Positions 36,774-50,650 of a stretch of DNA of 64,000 bases are shown one piece after another. This DNA is from Eudromia elegans. Its lineage: Eukaryota > Chordata > Aves > Tinamiformes > Tinamidae. Position 1 is the stretch's first letter; every line of letters begins with the position of its first letter. The translations under genes and the position numbers were made by a program. The stretch spans positions 482,244 through 546,243 of the forward strand of contig PTEX01000314.1 in NCBI GenBank assembly GCA_003342815.1, read 5' to 3'. The notes below the pieces were generated by a model. It searched no databases and was not told the origin of the DNA. It was given only the letters and a program-made list of their open reading frames with translations.

Positions 36774-38580
36774 AGTGGGGGGAAGAGTTCATTTCCTCAG
36801 CACTAAAGCTGCTCTGAAAACAAGCTATTCTTTACAAACAGAAATTTTAAACAGACTTCTCATTCTAATTGCTCTGTCTCAGGCTGCATACCAACCAACT
36901 TCCATCACCTTAGATGACTTAGATCACTTCCAGAAATTCTCCAGGGGACAAATGTGAAAAATATGAAAACTTGTTAGGTTCATCTCAGCACTGATCTCTA
37001 GTACGCAAAATGACAGTGGTACTGCTAAATTGGGCAAGTCCCAGCTTTAGGAGACTGGAGCAAGTCTGAAAGAAAGAGTTGCTCTATAGTAACATCACTG
37101 TTTCTCCTAAGGAATCACCAGCACTTAGCTATTCCTTGTCCCCATTCCTGGTTTGGATGCCCATCCCTGCTGTGTCAAATTTTCTCTTCCATAAGGTGGA
37201 ATTCCTGTTCTAGAGCAAAGAGCACAAAACAGTACACATAACCTATATGACTTATCTACCTCTGCTACCTCTGCTTCCTTCTTTCATAATTCCAAGAAGA
37301 AAGGTGTCTAGGAGACCAAATCATCCTTTTAAAGAGACTATAAATTTTAAATGCAACAGAAAGAACTCAGCAGAAGAAAAGTTTTTCAAAAGAAACAACT
37401 GTTTATTCCTGTTTGTTATATATGAGGGTTCAGCAAGATGCTCTCACACCATAAGTCAGTTCATCTGCAGTTAAAGAGGAAGACAGACTGCCCTCTCCAT
37501 GTCTCTGATCCCCTCCACACACACAGACTCAATCTTCCAATCTTCTCAAGTCTGTCTCTCTCAAACAGTTCACAAAAAAATAGAAGCATCCAAACTAAAA
37601 CCAAACCCTAATTTTTACAGCAGAGTCTGTTGCAATAAGCTCCTATGCCGCTTATGTAACAAATGGGGTCCCTTCAAGCCAGACCTGCTGGCTGTTGTCA
37701 GCAGTGGTTGGAATGCCTGTTGTGAGTTATTTTTGTTCCAAACACACCACTAACAAGCCTTATCCACAGAGTTTGTCTTGTGCTTTCTGGACTCCAGAAA
37801 AGAAGTCTTTGATCTATGTGATTGGTACATTAAAAAACATAGACTAGATTTTTTCTTCCAAAGTATTCTTCCAGTATTTAGGTGCCTGACTCCCATTTAA
37901 ATCAATGGAAACCTTCAGAAACTTGGCCTCAAGTGATTTTGAGTTTGTATACTCTGTGTCTGCTTTATTGCCATCAGGCACAGGTTAATGGGAGTGGAAG
38001 CAAATCTAAAGCTATGTGGAAAACCAAGAAGATATTATTTTACAGAGCTACAATATTCTGCTCATCTACTCGGCCTTGTAATATACATATCAGGTTTAGA
38101 CTAAAATTTGGACTCAAAATTCAGTGAGAAACCTGAGATACTACTTTCCAAACACCAGGCTGATGATATTAGAACCTGCTGAGATCATTCAATCTCATGG
38201 GGACCAAACCTCAGATGAGCTTGCCTTGTTTCACTTGCAACTGAAATTTGCCAGGACACCTTTTTCTCTTCCAGCTTTCAGGTCAGGTCTGATATAGCAT
38301 ACAAGCAGCAGAGGCAAGTCCTGGCCTCAACAGTCCAAGTCCACCACAGATAATTTTCCAAGATATCTAAGTACAGTCAGTAGCGATAGGTGGAAATTTT
38401 AACACCAAGTCTATAGTACTTGTTTCTTAAAAAACAAACAAATGAACGAACAAACCCACAATGACCCCCCCCACCAAAATCTTGCCTGATCAAGAATGAG
38501 AATATATTTCTCCTTCCCTTCCCCACACCCAGTTTTCTAGTACAACCATTTTGGCCTAACAAACAGACTCACTAATTGCA

Positions 38581-38666
38581 GTTATTAATTAAACTATAAA
38601 TCATAATAATTAAAATTTTTAATTAATTAAAAATTATAAATTAAAATAAAAGTTACTAATTAATTT
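38581..38666. repeat. AT-rich low-complexity, self-complementary
   Basis: Almost pure A/T with several TAATTAA/TTAATTA motifs and overlapping inverted repeats around TTTTTAATTAATTAAAAA. It should melt and fold easily. Confidence 0.8.
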
Positions 38667-41600
38667 GTGAAGAAAAAATCTTGCTCCATTTTACTCTTGG
38701 AATAATCCAGCATCTGCTTTACTACAGATGTGAATGAATGTAAGCGGCAGAATAGCAGCTGAAGGTAAAACAAACCTCTTAAGGATATGCTTTTTCTATA
38801 GTGACAATTAATTGTTTTTTTTGTCATTATAGTACAGGTCATTGGGCAGGAAGTAATTATGAAATGGTCTTCACCCTCTGCTGCATGGTCTTTCGAAAAA
38901 AAATCTCTAGGCAAACATTTTTGCCTCAAGATTGCATATCCATGAATCTCACTACTAAATGTTTATTATGTTTGTAATGCAAATATTACTACTAAATGAT
39001 GGTGAGAAAGCAATTTGCTAGACTCTCAAACTGATTTAAAAATGGTAAAAAGAAGATTAATACCTTACTCTTGAATGGTGGGTTTATTCCTGCATTGTGG
39101 TGAAAGAGTTATAGGCTTTTTTTTAAAAAAAGACTGATTTCTTAAAAATAATTTATTTCCATTTGATGCTAGTGGAGTAATGTTTGACATTCAACACAAA
39201 ACAGAGCATGAAGACATTCAGAACCTGCAAGTAGAAAACTGGTCCTTTCATAATAATAAGTGATAGATTCATGGAAAAGCCTCATCACTGAGGCCTGACA
39301 GGTTATGGGTCAATCTACTTTTGGCAAAATTAAAGAATTAATTTTTATTTTCTTCAAAAGAAGCCTTTGCAAAAGGGATCTTTTTTTCTCCTTGCAAAGA
39401 TAACTGAAAATGAAAAAAAAGCCCATGAAAATAAATCCTGAAGGTTTTATGTTTCAGCAAAAATTTGTTGACGCTGCACAATTGACCTCCACTTTTAAAC
39501 TGTGATGCTTATAGAAACTTTGACCATTATCTCTCATTCTCCTGCCCAACTTACTGATTTCCTGGTCAACAGTATGAACCAATGGAGAGGGAGGGGAAAG
39601 GGAATTGTGAGGAAAAAATGTGGATAAGAGCTATAATTGTTTAGAAAAACATGAGAAAATCTTTTATCTCCTCTGGATGTGCCAGCCTGTTGCAATAGCA
39701 ACTTTTCAACAAGATTATCATTCTGCTGGTTAAGGTCTGACTGTATTCAGAGCTCTGCCTTTCTGCTCAGTTTCCAGCAGTTCCATCCCATTTCTTCACA
39801 GCCAACAGGAAATCCCACCTTACTGAAAGATCTCTGGCTTAGGAAGATAATTATCCTTTGCAAAACATGCCTTTATAAAGCTGTTGCAAAGCAGAGAGAG
39901 AAAGAGACTTTCAGGAACAGCAGGGAGCATTTACACCCTTTTCTTCACCTCTCTAGATTCCTATTGGGAATGCTGGCATGAGCCTGGTAGTTTTGTATAA
40001 GCTGTTTTTCCACAGGCCTATTCAATGCGACCAAAAGTCGGGACCATTTAAAAGTATTGCAAAAAGAGAGGAAAATCCGGAATGAAAGCAGACCAGAGAC
40101 ACTGCTGGAGATCTCCTTCCAGAGGTTTGGTATGTCCATTAACACAGACTGTCTTCAAAGGAGAAGTACATGATCCCACCCTGCTGGCCTCTCGTTCCAG
40201 TGTTGCCAGGGAACTGTCCAGCAAGAGCAGTGCAGCTCCAGAAACCCCTCCCCAGCTCTTTGCAGCACGAACCTGCACCACCTCATCGGGTAACACCTGA
40301 CACACAGCAAAGTAACCATCATGTATTAAAAGTTTTCAAAAAGCTGCCAGGAGGAATGTGCTGCTCTTTTGATACCTACAAACATTCCTATGACGCAGAC
40401 AGCAATCCTCAGCTTTCAACTGATGCAAGAAGGCGACTGTCTTCCTCACTGCTTCCCCCTGATAAATACTCTTTTATGTTATATACATGCAGAGACCATG
40501 CAGAATGGCTTGGTGCTGTGAAGATAAGTTGCACACCACCTTCCTCATCAAGGTTATTTCTGATCAGTTTACTTTGCTAGCAGCCTTCTCTGAGAACTTT
40601 GTTAGTAAGGATAATAAAGTCAGAAACAATTCAACTTCAGCATCGAGGTCACAGCAAGGGCAAGTAGGGAAAATGTCATTAGTAGACTGAGTTGATTAAG
40701 ACCTAGGATTATTGCCAGATAATAAACACACATCCCCACAGTCCCACAATAAAGTGTATCAACAAGTGTTAGTTCTGTCTGCAAAGAATACTGTTAATGT
40801 CCCCCAGCAGCACACAGATGAAATTTAGAGACCCGCAGGATATTTTGGATATCTCCTGTAAAGATTTATTCTCATAATTCATCATGTCTCCATCCTAAAT
40901 CCAAATGAAGATGTAGTTTAATTGTCAAGGCAAATCATTATCCTCTCAGTATTTCAAGTTTCATATTTGGCATCAGACTTAAAAAATATGTACAGATTCT
41001 ATTTCCAAAACTTCTTGAGTTTGGATTAAATTATACTTTGCCTGCAAAAGGTTCTACCTGAAAACAGGCCTCCATCAGCATCATAAAAATCAAGGTATTT
41101 GTTAATGTGAAATGATAGACAATTTCTACTTTAGCTCTGGTTCTCCACATTAGCAACGGCGCAACTGCAGCTCTTAAGGTGCCACAGATCTCAGAATTTC
41201 CTACCTGGAACTTAAATAGTAGCTCTTCTATTTCACATAGTAGCATCTAAGCAGGCCAGACACACTCAGGGAAGGCACTAATTCTTTTTTCTTGTAACAT
41301 AAAAACACACATCGAAGCACTTCAGGAGATCGTGCTTTTCTAACCTTCTGCATGTAGATGGTAGCGCAAAAAAATGTAGTTAGTTTGAAGCATCTATTAG
41401 GAATGTTAGGCTTCGCATTCCCTGCATCTTCCAGGGTCTGCTTCTCCTCTTGGCCATCCAAGGCCCTGACCTCTCTGTCCCACTAACAACAGTGCACACC
41501 CTACAGCAGCTGACATTTCTAGTCTTCTCGCCTTCAGGAACCAAACTTAATCATCTCACTCAGACACGCAGCTGGCCTCACACTGGATCAGCCATACATA

Positions 41601-44532
41601 CCAGCAACCACACTGCATAGAGCAGAAGCTAACTGTTGCAGCTAGAGTGCAAATGTTTCCAGCTCTGACTCCCCTGTAAATATTTCATCAGTTCCTTACA
41701 CATTGCATCATGCAGCAGTTACCCTCCACTTATGAGCTTTCCCATTGAGATGTTGCTTCACATTATAATAAATGCAGATCCCAGTCATTATTAGCAGGAC
41801 CGTAAGATTGAATCACTGTTTTCCTCTTAACTGTTCTTGGATATTCCCAATCTGCAATTTTCCTGCTGCCTTTGACAATCCTTTGCTGAACCAAAGACAC
41901 CCTACTAATTGGAACTGTAGCTAATTGCTTATGTTACACTTCAAATTTATTACTTCACTTTCATAGCTCCAAAAGTTAGCCTTTCTCTTTTTTAACATCC
42001 TAATAGCGTGGTATTATCTTCCATTCCTGATTCAGAAATATTATGGATAATATGTTTAAAAAACTGCATTATGCAACTCTCCTAAGGTACCCTGAATTTC
42101 AGGATCTTGTAGAAACATCTAAACACAGATAGGAAGAGGAATAAACAGAAGCACAGAAGAGCAAACACACATTGGATTATGTGGGGTTGTATACAAATAA
42201 CATTCTAACAGCAAGCCTGTCTTCTCTGCATTCTCCATATACAGAGGAAACAGAAAAGGCTAGTAAAAATGTCAGAAAGTATTATTCAAGGGAAAACTAT
42301 TTCTAAGTAATAGTTTTAAAAGCAAATATTAATCTGCAAATGTATTTATGAGGTCAAATACTATGAGTCATGAGAGGCACAATTAAGATCATTTCTGCAT
42401 TGACAACTCCATTCCTGTCCCACCAACATTCACTTCTTCTGTTCATCGTAACAGCTATATATTTCAAAGATTGCATGCATAACTTGGAAACACTGACAGG
42501 AACCATTTTGTGCAGGAAGTTGAAAAGCTAGCTCATAATTTATAGCCAACATAAATTCACTAAAGCACTTTTGTCTGTATAATTTTCCCAGTGAGCTATA
42601 CTCTAGAATACTGTTTATGAATTTAGCTTTCAAAAATGTATGACAACAATAAGCAAGCATAATACTGTATATCTCTTTTTCTTTGCTCCATTGCTCAATT
42701 CTTCTAGGACCACATGGAATTCATCACCATTATGAAGTCCTTGGGGTATGCAGAAACCATGCTATTAATGCTATTAGTGCTAATTAACTCTGCCAACAAG
42801 GCCTCTGCAACTAGTCAAGGCATCAGGCTTTGCCAAAACCAACAGATTAAAATAAATTTCAAGTTCTAGGACAAGCCATTGTGTAGCCATATTAAGCCAA
42901 AAATAAGGTTAGGGAAATACAGAAAAAAAATGAGGTCATTTTTGAACCTTTGCACAATAGAAATGCCTTATCTAATTTGCTTAAAATTTGTTGTGAATTT
43001 GCAGGTGGATTTGTTCCAATTTGTATCCGTCTGCAGAAGGTCAGTTAGCTGCTGGAATTGCTGTTGTAAGAAGTACTGAAAAAAATACTGTCTTCATGAT
43101 ATATATTGTACCACAGAGTAGTTTTGAATGCAGTTCAATACACGTCACAGTAAAATAATATCAGTAATCTCAAAATGCAGATTTCTAATAAATCGTTATA
43201 TAGAAGTCTATCTAATGTTACATGCACAATGTACATGGCACAAACATATTAGATGTGAGCATACATAATATAAAGCACTCAGTTGCAAGCATGTTTTTTT
43301 TCTGCATAGTACTCACGTTCCTCTGAGAAGGAAGAAAGAAAGAGCAGGAATGATTTATGCTAGCAACTCTACACCTTTGCAGAAGATTACACTAAGCCGT
43401 CTGAAGAGCTGACTTTTAACGAGACCTTGCTACCTTTCCAAGCTATTCTCCCTAGTTCACCAGGCCCTAGGCGGTTATCTGGAACAGCGGATATGATTCT
43501 CAATCCTTAAGGACCATGATGAGAGCTTTAAACATTCAATGAGGCCATTCTTTAATCATTCAATTAATTCAATTCTTCCAACAGCAGCTGACTGCATATG
43601 AGGAGATGAACACATTATGGCTGAACTTCTCGCAGCAGCCACCCAGCTCATGTCCACATACAAAAAGGAAAAAAGGGAAAGCTGTGCTTCAGCCAGGCTG
43701 ATATTTAGGTTTGCTGTTTCAGTTCTTCATAAGCCTTAATTTACAGAGTCACAGAATGGTTAAGGTTGGAAGGGACCTTTAGAGATCATGCAGTTCAACT
43801 CCCCCTGATCAAGCAGGGACACCTGCATGTGGCACAGGGTGGCATCCAGGTGGGTTTTGAAGATCTCCAGAGAAGGAGACTCCACAGCCTCTCTGGGCAG
43901 CCTGGACTCTGGCACTTCCACAGGAAAGAAATTCTTCCTCACATGGAGATGGAACTTCCTTGTGTTTCAACTTGTATCCAGTACCCATTATGCCCCTTAA
44001 CTGACCACGACCGAGAAGAGTTTGGCCCCCTCCTCCCTACATTCTCCCCTCAGGTACTTACACATACTGATCAGATGGCCTTTCAGTCTTCTTTTCTCCA
44101 GGCAAAACAGGCCCAGCTTGCTTAGTCTTTGCTCATAAGATAGACACTCCAGTCCATTAACCATCTTTGTCATGCTATGCTTGACCCCCCCTAGAAGCCC
44201 CCCACATCCCTCCTGTACTGGGAAGCTCAGAACTGCACACAATACTCTAGGTGCAGCCTCACTAGAGCTGAGTAGAGGGGCAGGATCACATCCCTTGACC
44301 TGCTGGAAACACTCCTCCTGATGCAGGCCAGGATTCCATTGGCCTTCTTGGCCACAAGGGCACATTACTGACTCATTGTTAACTGCTTGTCAATCAGGAC
44401 TCCCAAATCCTTCTATGCAGAGCTACCTTTCAGCAGGTCAACCCCTAATCTGTACTGGTGCCTAGAGTTATTCCTGCCCAGATGTAGGATCCTGCACTTG
44501 TCCTTGTTAAATCTCATGAGGTTCCTCTCTGC

Positions 44533-45079
44533 TCAACTCTCCAACCTGTCCAAGTCCCTCTGGACGGCAGCACAGCGCTCTGGAGTGTCAGCCACTCCAA
44601 CCAGTTTGGTGTCATCCGCAGACTTGCTCACGGTGCACTCTATACCTTCGTCCAAGTCATTGATGAACATGTTGAACAGCACTGGGCCCAGTACTGATCC
44701 CTTGAGGACACCACTGGCCACAGGCCTCCAACAAGACTTGGCCCTGTGTTTCACGACCCTCTGGGCTCTGCCATCTAGACAGTTCTCAATCCACCTCACT
44801 GTCCACTCATCCAATCCACACTTCCAGAGCTTGCCTGTGAGGGTGTTATGAGAGACTGTGTTGAAAGCCTTGCTGATGTAAAGGTAGACAACATCCATGG
44901 CTTTCCCACCATCCATCCATCCATCCATCCATCCATCCATCCATCCATCCATCCATCCATCCATCCATCTCATCGGAGAAGGCTATCAGGTTAATCAAAC
45001 ATGACTTTGCTGTGGTGAATCCATGCTGACTACACTTGATCACCTTCTTTTCCTTGACATGCCTAGAGATGATTCCCAA
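44533..45079 (-). pseudogene. CR1 RT palm interrupted by tetranucleotide array
   Basis: Upstream frame 45079-44846 carries [20 protein letters not shown]. Downstream frame 44973-44533 carries [17 protein letters not shown] (motif A, normally LDFSKAF, so the catalytic Asp region reads YIS and is lost). It then carries [18 protein letters not shown] and SADDTK. The two frames overlap across the repeat because (GATG)n encodes the same cyclic Met-Asp-Gly-Trp peptide in all three frames. Confidence 0.85.
44909..44968. repeat. (CCAT)15 microsatellite
   Basis: Fifteen uninterrupted CCAT units (GATG on the CR1 sense strand). The equivalent site in the CR1 at 27.99 kb reads GGGTAACTGGATGGGTAGATG, a natural seed for slippage. 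Confidence 0.97.
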
Positions 45080-48000
45080 GATGTTTCACCTTTCCAGGGA
45101 TGGAGGTGAGGGTAACTAGTCTGTAGTTTCCCAGCTCCTCCCTCTGGCCATTTTTGAAGACCAGATAACAAACTAGATAATAAAAAACATACAAACAAAC
45201 TGGATAACAAATTAGCAAACTAGATACATAACCTGAAAAGGGATATTTTCCCATGTTTTCCACTAACTCCTTGTTAGGTTTGAAGTGATGGAATTAAGAT
45301 AGGTAGGCAAATATGGAATTTCTACCCTAAAAGTTCTTGGAAAATGCTCACAGACAAACATACCAAGATTCTCCTGTTTATTTCTGGTCACAGCTTACCT
45401 ATGGTTATTTGCATTTTCTTCTGGTGTGGCACTGCCTTTTAGCCTTTGACATACCACTACACTAAGATGCAACTTTGTCCTCCTTGCTTATGTACACCCC
45501 AGGTCATATATGCTTTCCAAATTGTTCATCTCCGTTATTTTACCCGATTTATATTTCTGCTTTGATCAAATGAATCAATATCAATACAAAGGCAACCAAA
45601 ATCACTTGTGCCAACCTGAACATTCTTTTGCAAAAGCTTTTCACTTTCATCATCTGGTAATATGTCTTTTTTGGAGACCATTTTCGGCTCCCCATAAATC
45701 TACCTGTGACACAGCAAAGCACTATGGAAACACTGGTCTTCCTAAATTCAAGGTGTTTTGCTGTAAAAGAATTTGCTAATCTAAGAAATAACTAGGAAAT
45801 TTCAAGTTGGTCATAAGCCAGGCACTGTTTTTTTTATTTCTAGCCTAGTTTCCTCCTCCCAGAAGAGATCTGTCAGTGCCATTAATACAAACTACAGACA
45901 AAGCTATTTTCACGCCTCTGAAAATGCAAATAGCTTAGAATAGGGCTATTCATGCTATTAAAGCCTGCAGCACAGAAGAGAATATAAGACTGCTGCTAGG
46001 AGCAAAGAGCTGACAGTCAAGCCTCAGAAGCAAGGAAAAATTTTGCTAATTTTGCTTCCCCCAGAAGGGACAGGGCATAAATTGAAGCACCTCAAAAAAG
46101 TCACTGAATTTACTGCAAACAAGCTGGGAAGCCAGAGTCTGACTGCAAGATTACACTGAGCAGAATGAGAGTTATTTACAAATCTTTGTTTTATGATCAT
46201 TTTTAGGTTATCTGATTACTTTGAATTTTCTTTCTTTAAAAGTAATTCTTAGAAGTTTTAAATTCTTCTCCCCCAAAAAAGAGATTTTTAAACAGAAAGT
46301 GTTCTCCTTCTCCCATTGTATTTTGTTACCTTATCTTAAGGGAAAGGTATAGGAGATACATTTTCATACTCTGCTGAACATCCTGGTTCCTCTCAAAATG
46401 TGCAACTGCAAAGTCAAGCAGTTGCTCCTGGCTAGAAGTTGGTTGGTAGGCTAGAAATTTTTGCAATGTAGAAAGTGACATCAAACAAGAGAGCATTTAG
46501 ATTCACAGCATGTTCATAATAGAGTATATTATGTCCAGGACATTCTCTCAGTAACTATTGCTTGATAGCTACTCAGATTGCCATTTACAAATCAAAAAGA
46601 AAATACCCAGTAAAAATCACAATGCATTTAAAGATACTAGAAACAGAAATTCATTGAAGTTCTGATCATTCCACCATCAGCCTTTACATGCCAAATCCAT
46701 TCCATCACCATCAGTCACAAAATAATCCCTTCTGAGAGGAAAATGGAATTATGTAGCTGAGCAAGCAATGAGTCCAACTAAACCACAGTCTGGTCAGTGA
46801 CATCAACCTCTGACGGTGTTTCAGAAAACTGAGTTTTTTCACTAGATCAAATTCTCATGCCTCCAGCTAACTCTATAATCTATGCTATACAATGAGGCAG
46901 AAAATCCTTCCTTCTAAGTTTATGCCCACAAGTAAAAGGCTCGACAAAACCATTATAACTCTTCAGTCTGCCCAATAACGCTTCAAGTAGAATTGCTATT
47001 TACATAAATGTCTAATCCTCTTTTTTACCCTCTTGCTAACTACTTGCCTCAGTAACATCCTTTGACAGAAAACCCCATGAGTTTATTATATGCTACATTA
47101 AAGAACATTTATTTTTATTGCAGTGTAAAACTGGTGATCATTACAGCATTTGCCAGCTTTCTAGACTCACTCCTTCATTCTGTGCATTCCTAGGACATGT
47201 ATTTTCCTCTTTTTCCTCCAAGTTTTTAAACAGCAAGCATGGGACTCACATGCTGCTCACTTCTCACCCTTGCACATCACAGTCTTTCCAGTAGGTTTAG
47301 TTAAGAGAAATGGCCAAGAGCTCTTCCTAATCCAATCAACAATAATATAGGACTCTAAAATAGCTGTGCAAACACTAGGCTCACAAAATAATCCAAAACC
47401 GATAAAATGAAGTGGCAAAGCATCTCTGTATTTATGGTTCATGAAAGCTGAAAGTAGTCACTCAGGATATTTATTACCTCATATCAGAGCTTTAAATGAA
47501 GTTCTGTGACTCATTTCTATTTTTTCTATTTCTCATTTGTATGTTGAAGCAGTAGTTGTTGTTATGTATGAAATAAGATACACCAATGGAAATCCTTACG
47601 TAACTTCTAAACATTAATCCTTCCCATGCCATTCCTGTACTTCCTGCTGTCACACAGGATTTTTAACTGGCACTAATTTCAATAAATAAGGGCCATGACA
47701 TGGTAAATGTTTTATATTGAATTTCTTTAATAAGTGCATAAACTTATTTCCTATGCTTATCCCATTTATCTTCTTCATAAAAAAACACACCAATGATTTT
47801 AACTTCATATCACCTAGCAGAATTCCTTGGCTGTATTTGACCTATAAAAAAATGAAATACTAGCCACTTTAATAAGGTGGGGTCCATGCCTGAGCAAAAT
47901 GCTGAATTCTCAAAATCAGAGTTTTATACCACTAAGAGGCATTTCTCTAGAAATACAAATATTTCCAGAGAAACCATGTGATCCCCAAAATTGTGTGGAC

Positions 48001-50218
48001 TTTACTATCTTCTTTATATCAACGACTAGTGCCAAGAGATGGAAACAGTCCTTTTCTATTTCAACTACTGAGGTGCCAGTCAGTATTTATTGATCATGGT
48101 TCAAAGATGACAATATAGGATGGTTATCAGAGCCATACGCTGGAGACTAGATAAGATAATGCTTTGAGACATGAAGAGAACTATTTAAAAAGTTGTGTCA
48201 GAATACAACAATTTCATAAACAGGACAAACAAGATCATCCCTGTGTAAGAGCTTGGGAGAAGCTGAAGCCTCATAACCCATTGCTTTTTTTTCCTCCTAA
48301 TTTCTGTGAATTTCATTTGCAAAGACCTAATTAATCCATTTTTAAAGAAGAAAATGTAATTGCACCACAAATCATTAATTCTGTGGCCTATTAAGTATGC
48401 ACACTAAGCATGGTTACTTAACCAACACACACTAAGGTATACAATCTACAGACTTCACAGCAGCTGTGAAAGGAGGTGCTTATTTAGAGAAAGATTTACT
48501 CCACTTGGAAAACAGAAAATGGCAACTCAAATTCAGCCAGCCTGCTAAGAAAGATACAGTTTTATTAATACTTTGGGGCTACCCTCATTCTCTCTTTACA
48601 ACTGTTGATAGTCATCTGTACAAATGTGTTTGTTACTGGATAGTAAAAACAAAGATGCAGAATTGCACAGAGCATACATGCATCTTTATGTGTTGTTAGT
48701 AATCCAGAAGAGGTCATGTTGAAACCTTTCTGTTGTCCAAAATGTAATTTTGTTAAATTACAGCTAGAAGTCCACTGCATCTGTGTGAATCTAAAGAAAA
48801 TTACATGTGAGTACAAATTCAGAACTAAAACAGACACATCCATGAACCCATTTACCACACACATTAAGCATTTCACTCTTCTCAACACAATCCTGATAAC
48901 CCAATGCCTTTGAAAACACAATTGCGTTGCCACAGGGGGCTTTAGAAAACACTATGCCTGGCACCCTTTCCGGCTACTGCATTGTCTCTCTTCCCACTAG
49001 AAGTTAAGCCTTTTACAGTAATTACATGGTAGCTCCTTGCCATCAGACAAAGGTCAGACACTAGACAGAAACATGGGCCAGCATCCACGTCCCATATCTC
49101 ATGTCACATAACATGTCCAAATATGATGGCTTTTACCTTGGCCTGATGTCTAGCACTTCTGCATTTCTTTTCTATTACATAAACTTTGAGAAGCTCATAA
49201 TTAATTTGTTTTTTATTATCTTTCCAGTTTAGGCTGGAAAGTACACTCATGGTATTAAGCAGAATAAACATATATAGGTAGAGATTTAAAAGTGACTCTT
49301 TGGAAATCTTGTTCTGTACTGTATCTTAAATAACTTATTTCCAAAATATATGTTACATACTGAACACACAATGATTACAGCCTAAAGGTTTCTTTGGACC
49401 TTATTTGAGATGACCAGGACAATTCCAAGAAGGCCTTCTCACTTCTTTGTAAAATATCCATTCAAAATATTGTCAAAAAGCCTAGACAAAATATTCCCAT
49501 CTGAACTATTTTACATCAAAAATGCTGCTGTCATAAAAATGAGAAAATTCAGGAGAAAATATTAATTGCTTTTTAACCTTTAAAGGAAATTATCAAACAT
49601 TTTATTCTAACAGGTAAAAATATGTTGCACTATATCCCATGAGTTCAAATAGTAAAGTCAAACTGAAATTTAAAACCTTGATATGACAAAGTGAAAATGA
49701 AATGTATAGTGAAATGAAAAGTTCAGACTTTGCATCTTCACTGCACCATAGTTCGCCTATTCTATATAGCAATAAATACGCATGTTCAATGTAGCTGTAA
49801 TACAGGTGTATTGTTTACATATTTTGCCTCTCTTGAAGTCATCCTCTCCGCAGTAACACAATGTATCTGGAAATCTTGGGAGAAAGAATATGTAGTGCTT
49901 GTTTTTCAGTTTTGTAGGCCTCAGGGAAATCCCATTGGAGGAGTTTCCTGTGGTCTATGTCCACAGCACATAACAAGACAGAATAGCAGTTTCTTTAGTG
50001 GAGTTGATATAGTATGAATTTTTAAGGTGACCACACATTAAGAGAAATTCTGGTGCATGGATGCTGCAGGATCCAAGAACACCATGGGGTTTCAAGGGAA
50101 GCACCACACTGTGCTTCTCAAGGTGAGTCATCACTGCACAGGGAAGGTGCTCTTCCAGGGGTTTCACCATAATGTGTTTCTTCAAAACATCACATATCAC
50201 ATAGGCTCAGTGCCTCAC

Positions 50219-50244
50219 AGCAAAAGGACCAATGCTTCATCTCC
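50219..50244 (+). repeat. 26-bp inverted repeat, left arm
   Basis: Starts AGCAAAAGGACC and ends TTCATCTCC. It is the exact reverse complement of 50625-50650. The enclosed 380 bp includes another small palindrome, GACTTTCTT-C-AAGAAAGTC (50298-50316). Confidence 0.92.
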
Positions 50245-50624
50245 TACACTTCAATACATGCTCCATCCTCAGAGGAGAGAGAGTCACTCTAGCAAAAGAC
50301 TTTCTTCAAGAAAGTCACATTGTAAGGCATAAGCTATAGTTTCCTCTCTGTGGAGAGTGGAATCTGAAAAATTACTTTTGGGGCACTGAACTGTATTTTA
50401 GAATCGTTTGTGAGCAGTACATTTTAATGGATATCTCTAGATACAAGGAGACAAGTACAGGCTGTACAACTATTAACAATACCTTTGTCAATTATTAATG
50501 ACCCTTCTCCATCTCAGCTGAGCACACAAATGATTCTCAGACTCAAAGACATGCAATTCCCTCTTCTGGCAACAATAAGCTTCTCTCACAGGGTAAAGAT
50601 TCTTACTAGTTTTTCAAAGGGCCT

Positions 50625-50650
50625 GGAGATGAAGCATTGGTCCTTTTGCT
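50625..50650 (-). repeat. 26-bp inverted repeat, right arm
   Basis: Exact reverse complement of 50219-50244. The next two bases outside each arm are AC on the left and AC on the right, too short to call a target duplication. Confidence 0.92.

Larger units (their letters stand above)
29211..43743. other. 14.5-kb gene-free AT-rich region
   Basis: No gene, RNA or transposon that I can identify. Contains (TA)10 at 35.25 kb, T-rich tracts at 34.46 and 36.76 kb and an AT-only hairpin-rich patch at 38.6 kb. The longest frame (36496-36957 +, 153 codons) runs through a poly(T) tract that supplies a run of Phe, which argues against real coding. A somewhat GC-richer patch at 40.0-40.3 kb has no recognisable coding. 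Confidence 0.5.
43744..45162 (-). mobile_element. CR1 LINE, antisense, 5'-truncated, with microsatellite
   Basis: Read leftward, it begins at about 45162 with VFKNGQREELGNYR-type text just upstream of the RT domain. It continues through the RT palm, the GSVLGPVLF block, an altered catalytic box (SADD instead of FADD), the C-terminal domain and the 3' UTR. It ends at 43744 in a CAGAATG/GAGTCACAG tail (octamer relics). A (CCAT)15 array at 44909-44968 sits in the palm region. Frame changes and stops make it non-functional. Confidence 0.95.

Noticed and set aside
36496..36957. 153-codon plus-strand open frame
   Set aside because: It crosses a 19-base poly(T) tract translated as a Phe run, which is typical of non-coding sequence.
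40048..40305. GC-richer patch with open frames on both strands
   Set aside because: I considered a coding exon, but neither strand gives recognisable protein text or flanking splice sites that I could support.
44909..44968. Possible CRISPR-like or satellite array
   Set aside because: It is a pure tetranucleotide run without spacers, embedded in a CR1; a microsatellite explains it fully.
50041..50340. Transposase or zinc-finger coding near the 26-bp inverted repeat
   Set aside because: Translations contain scattered His and Cys but no spaced finger motif or transposase block.
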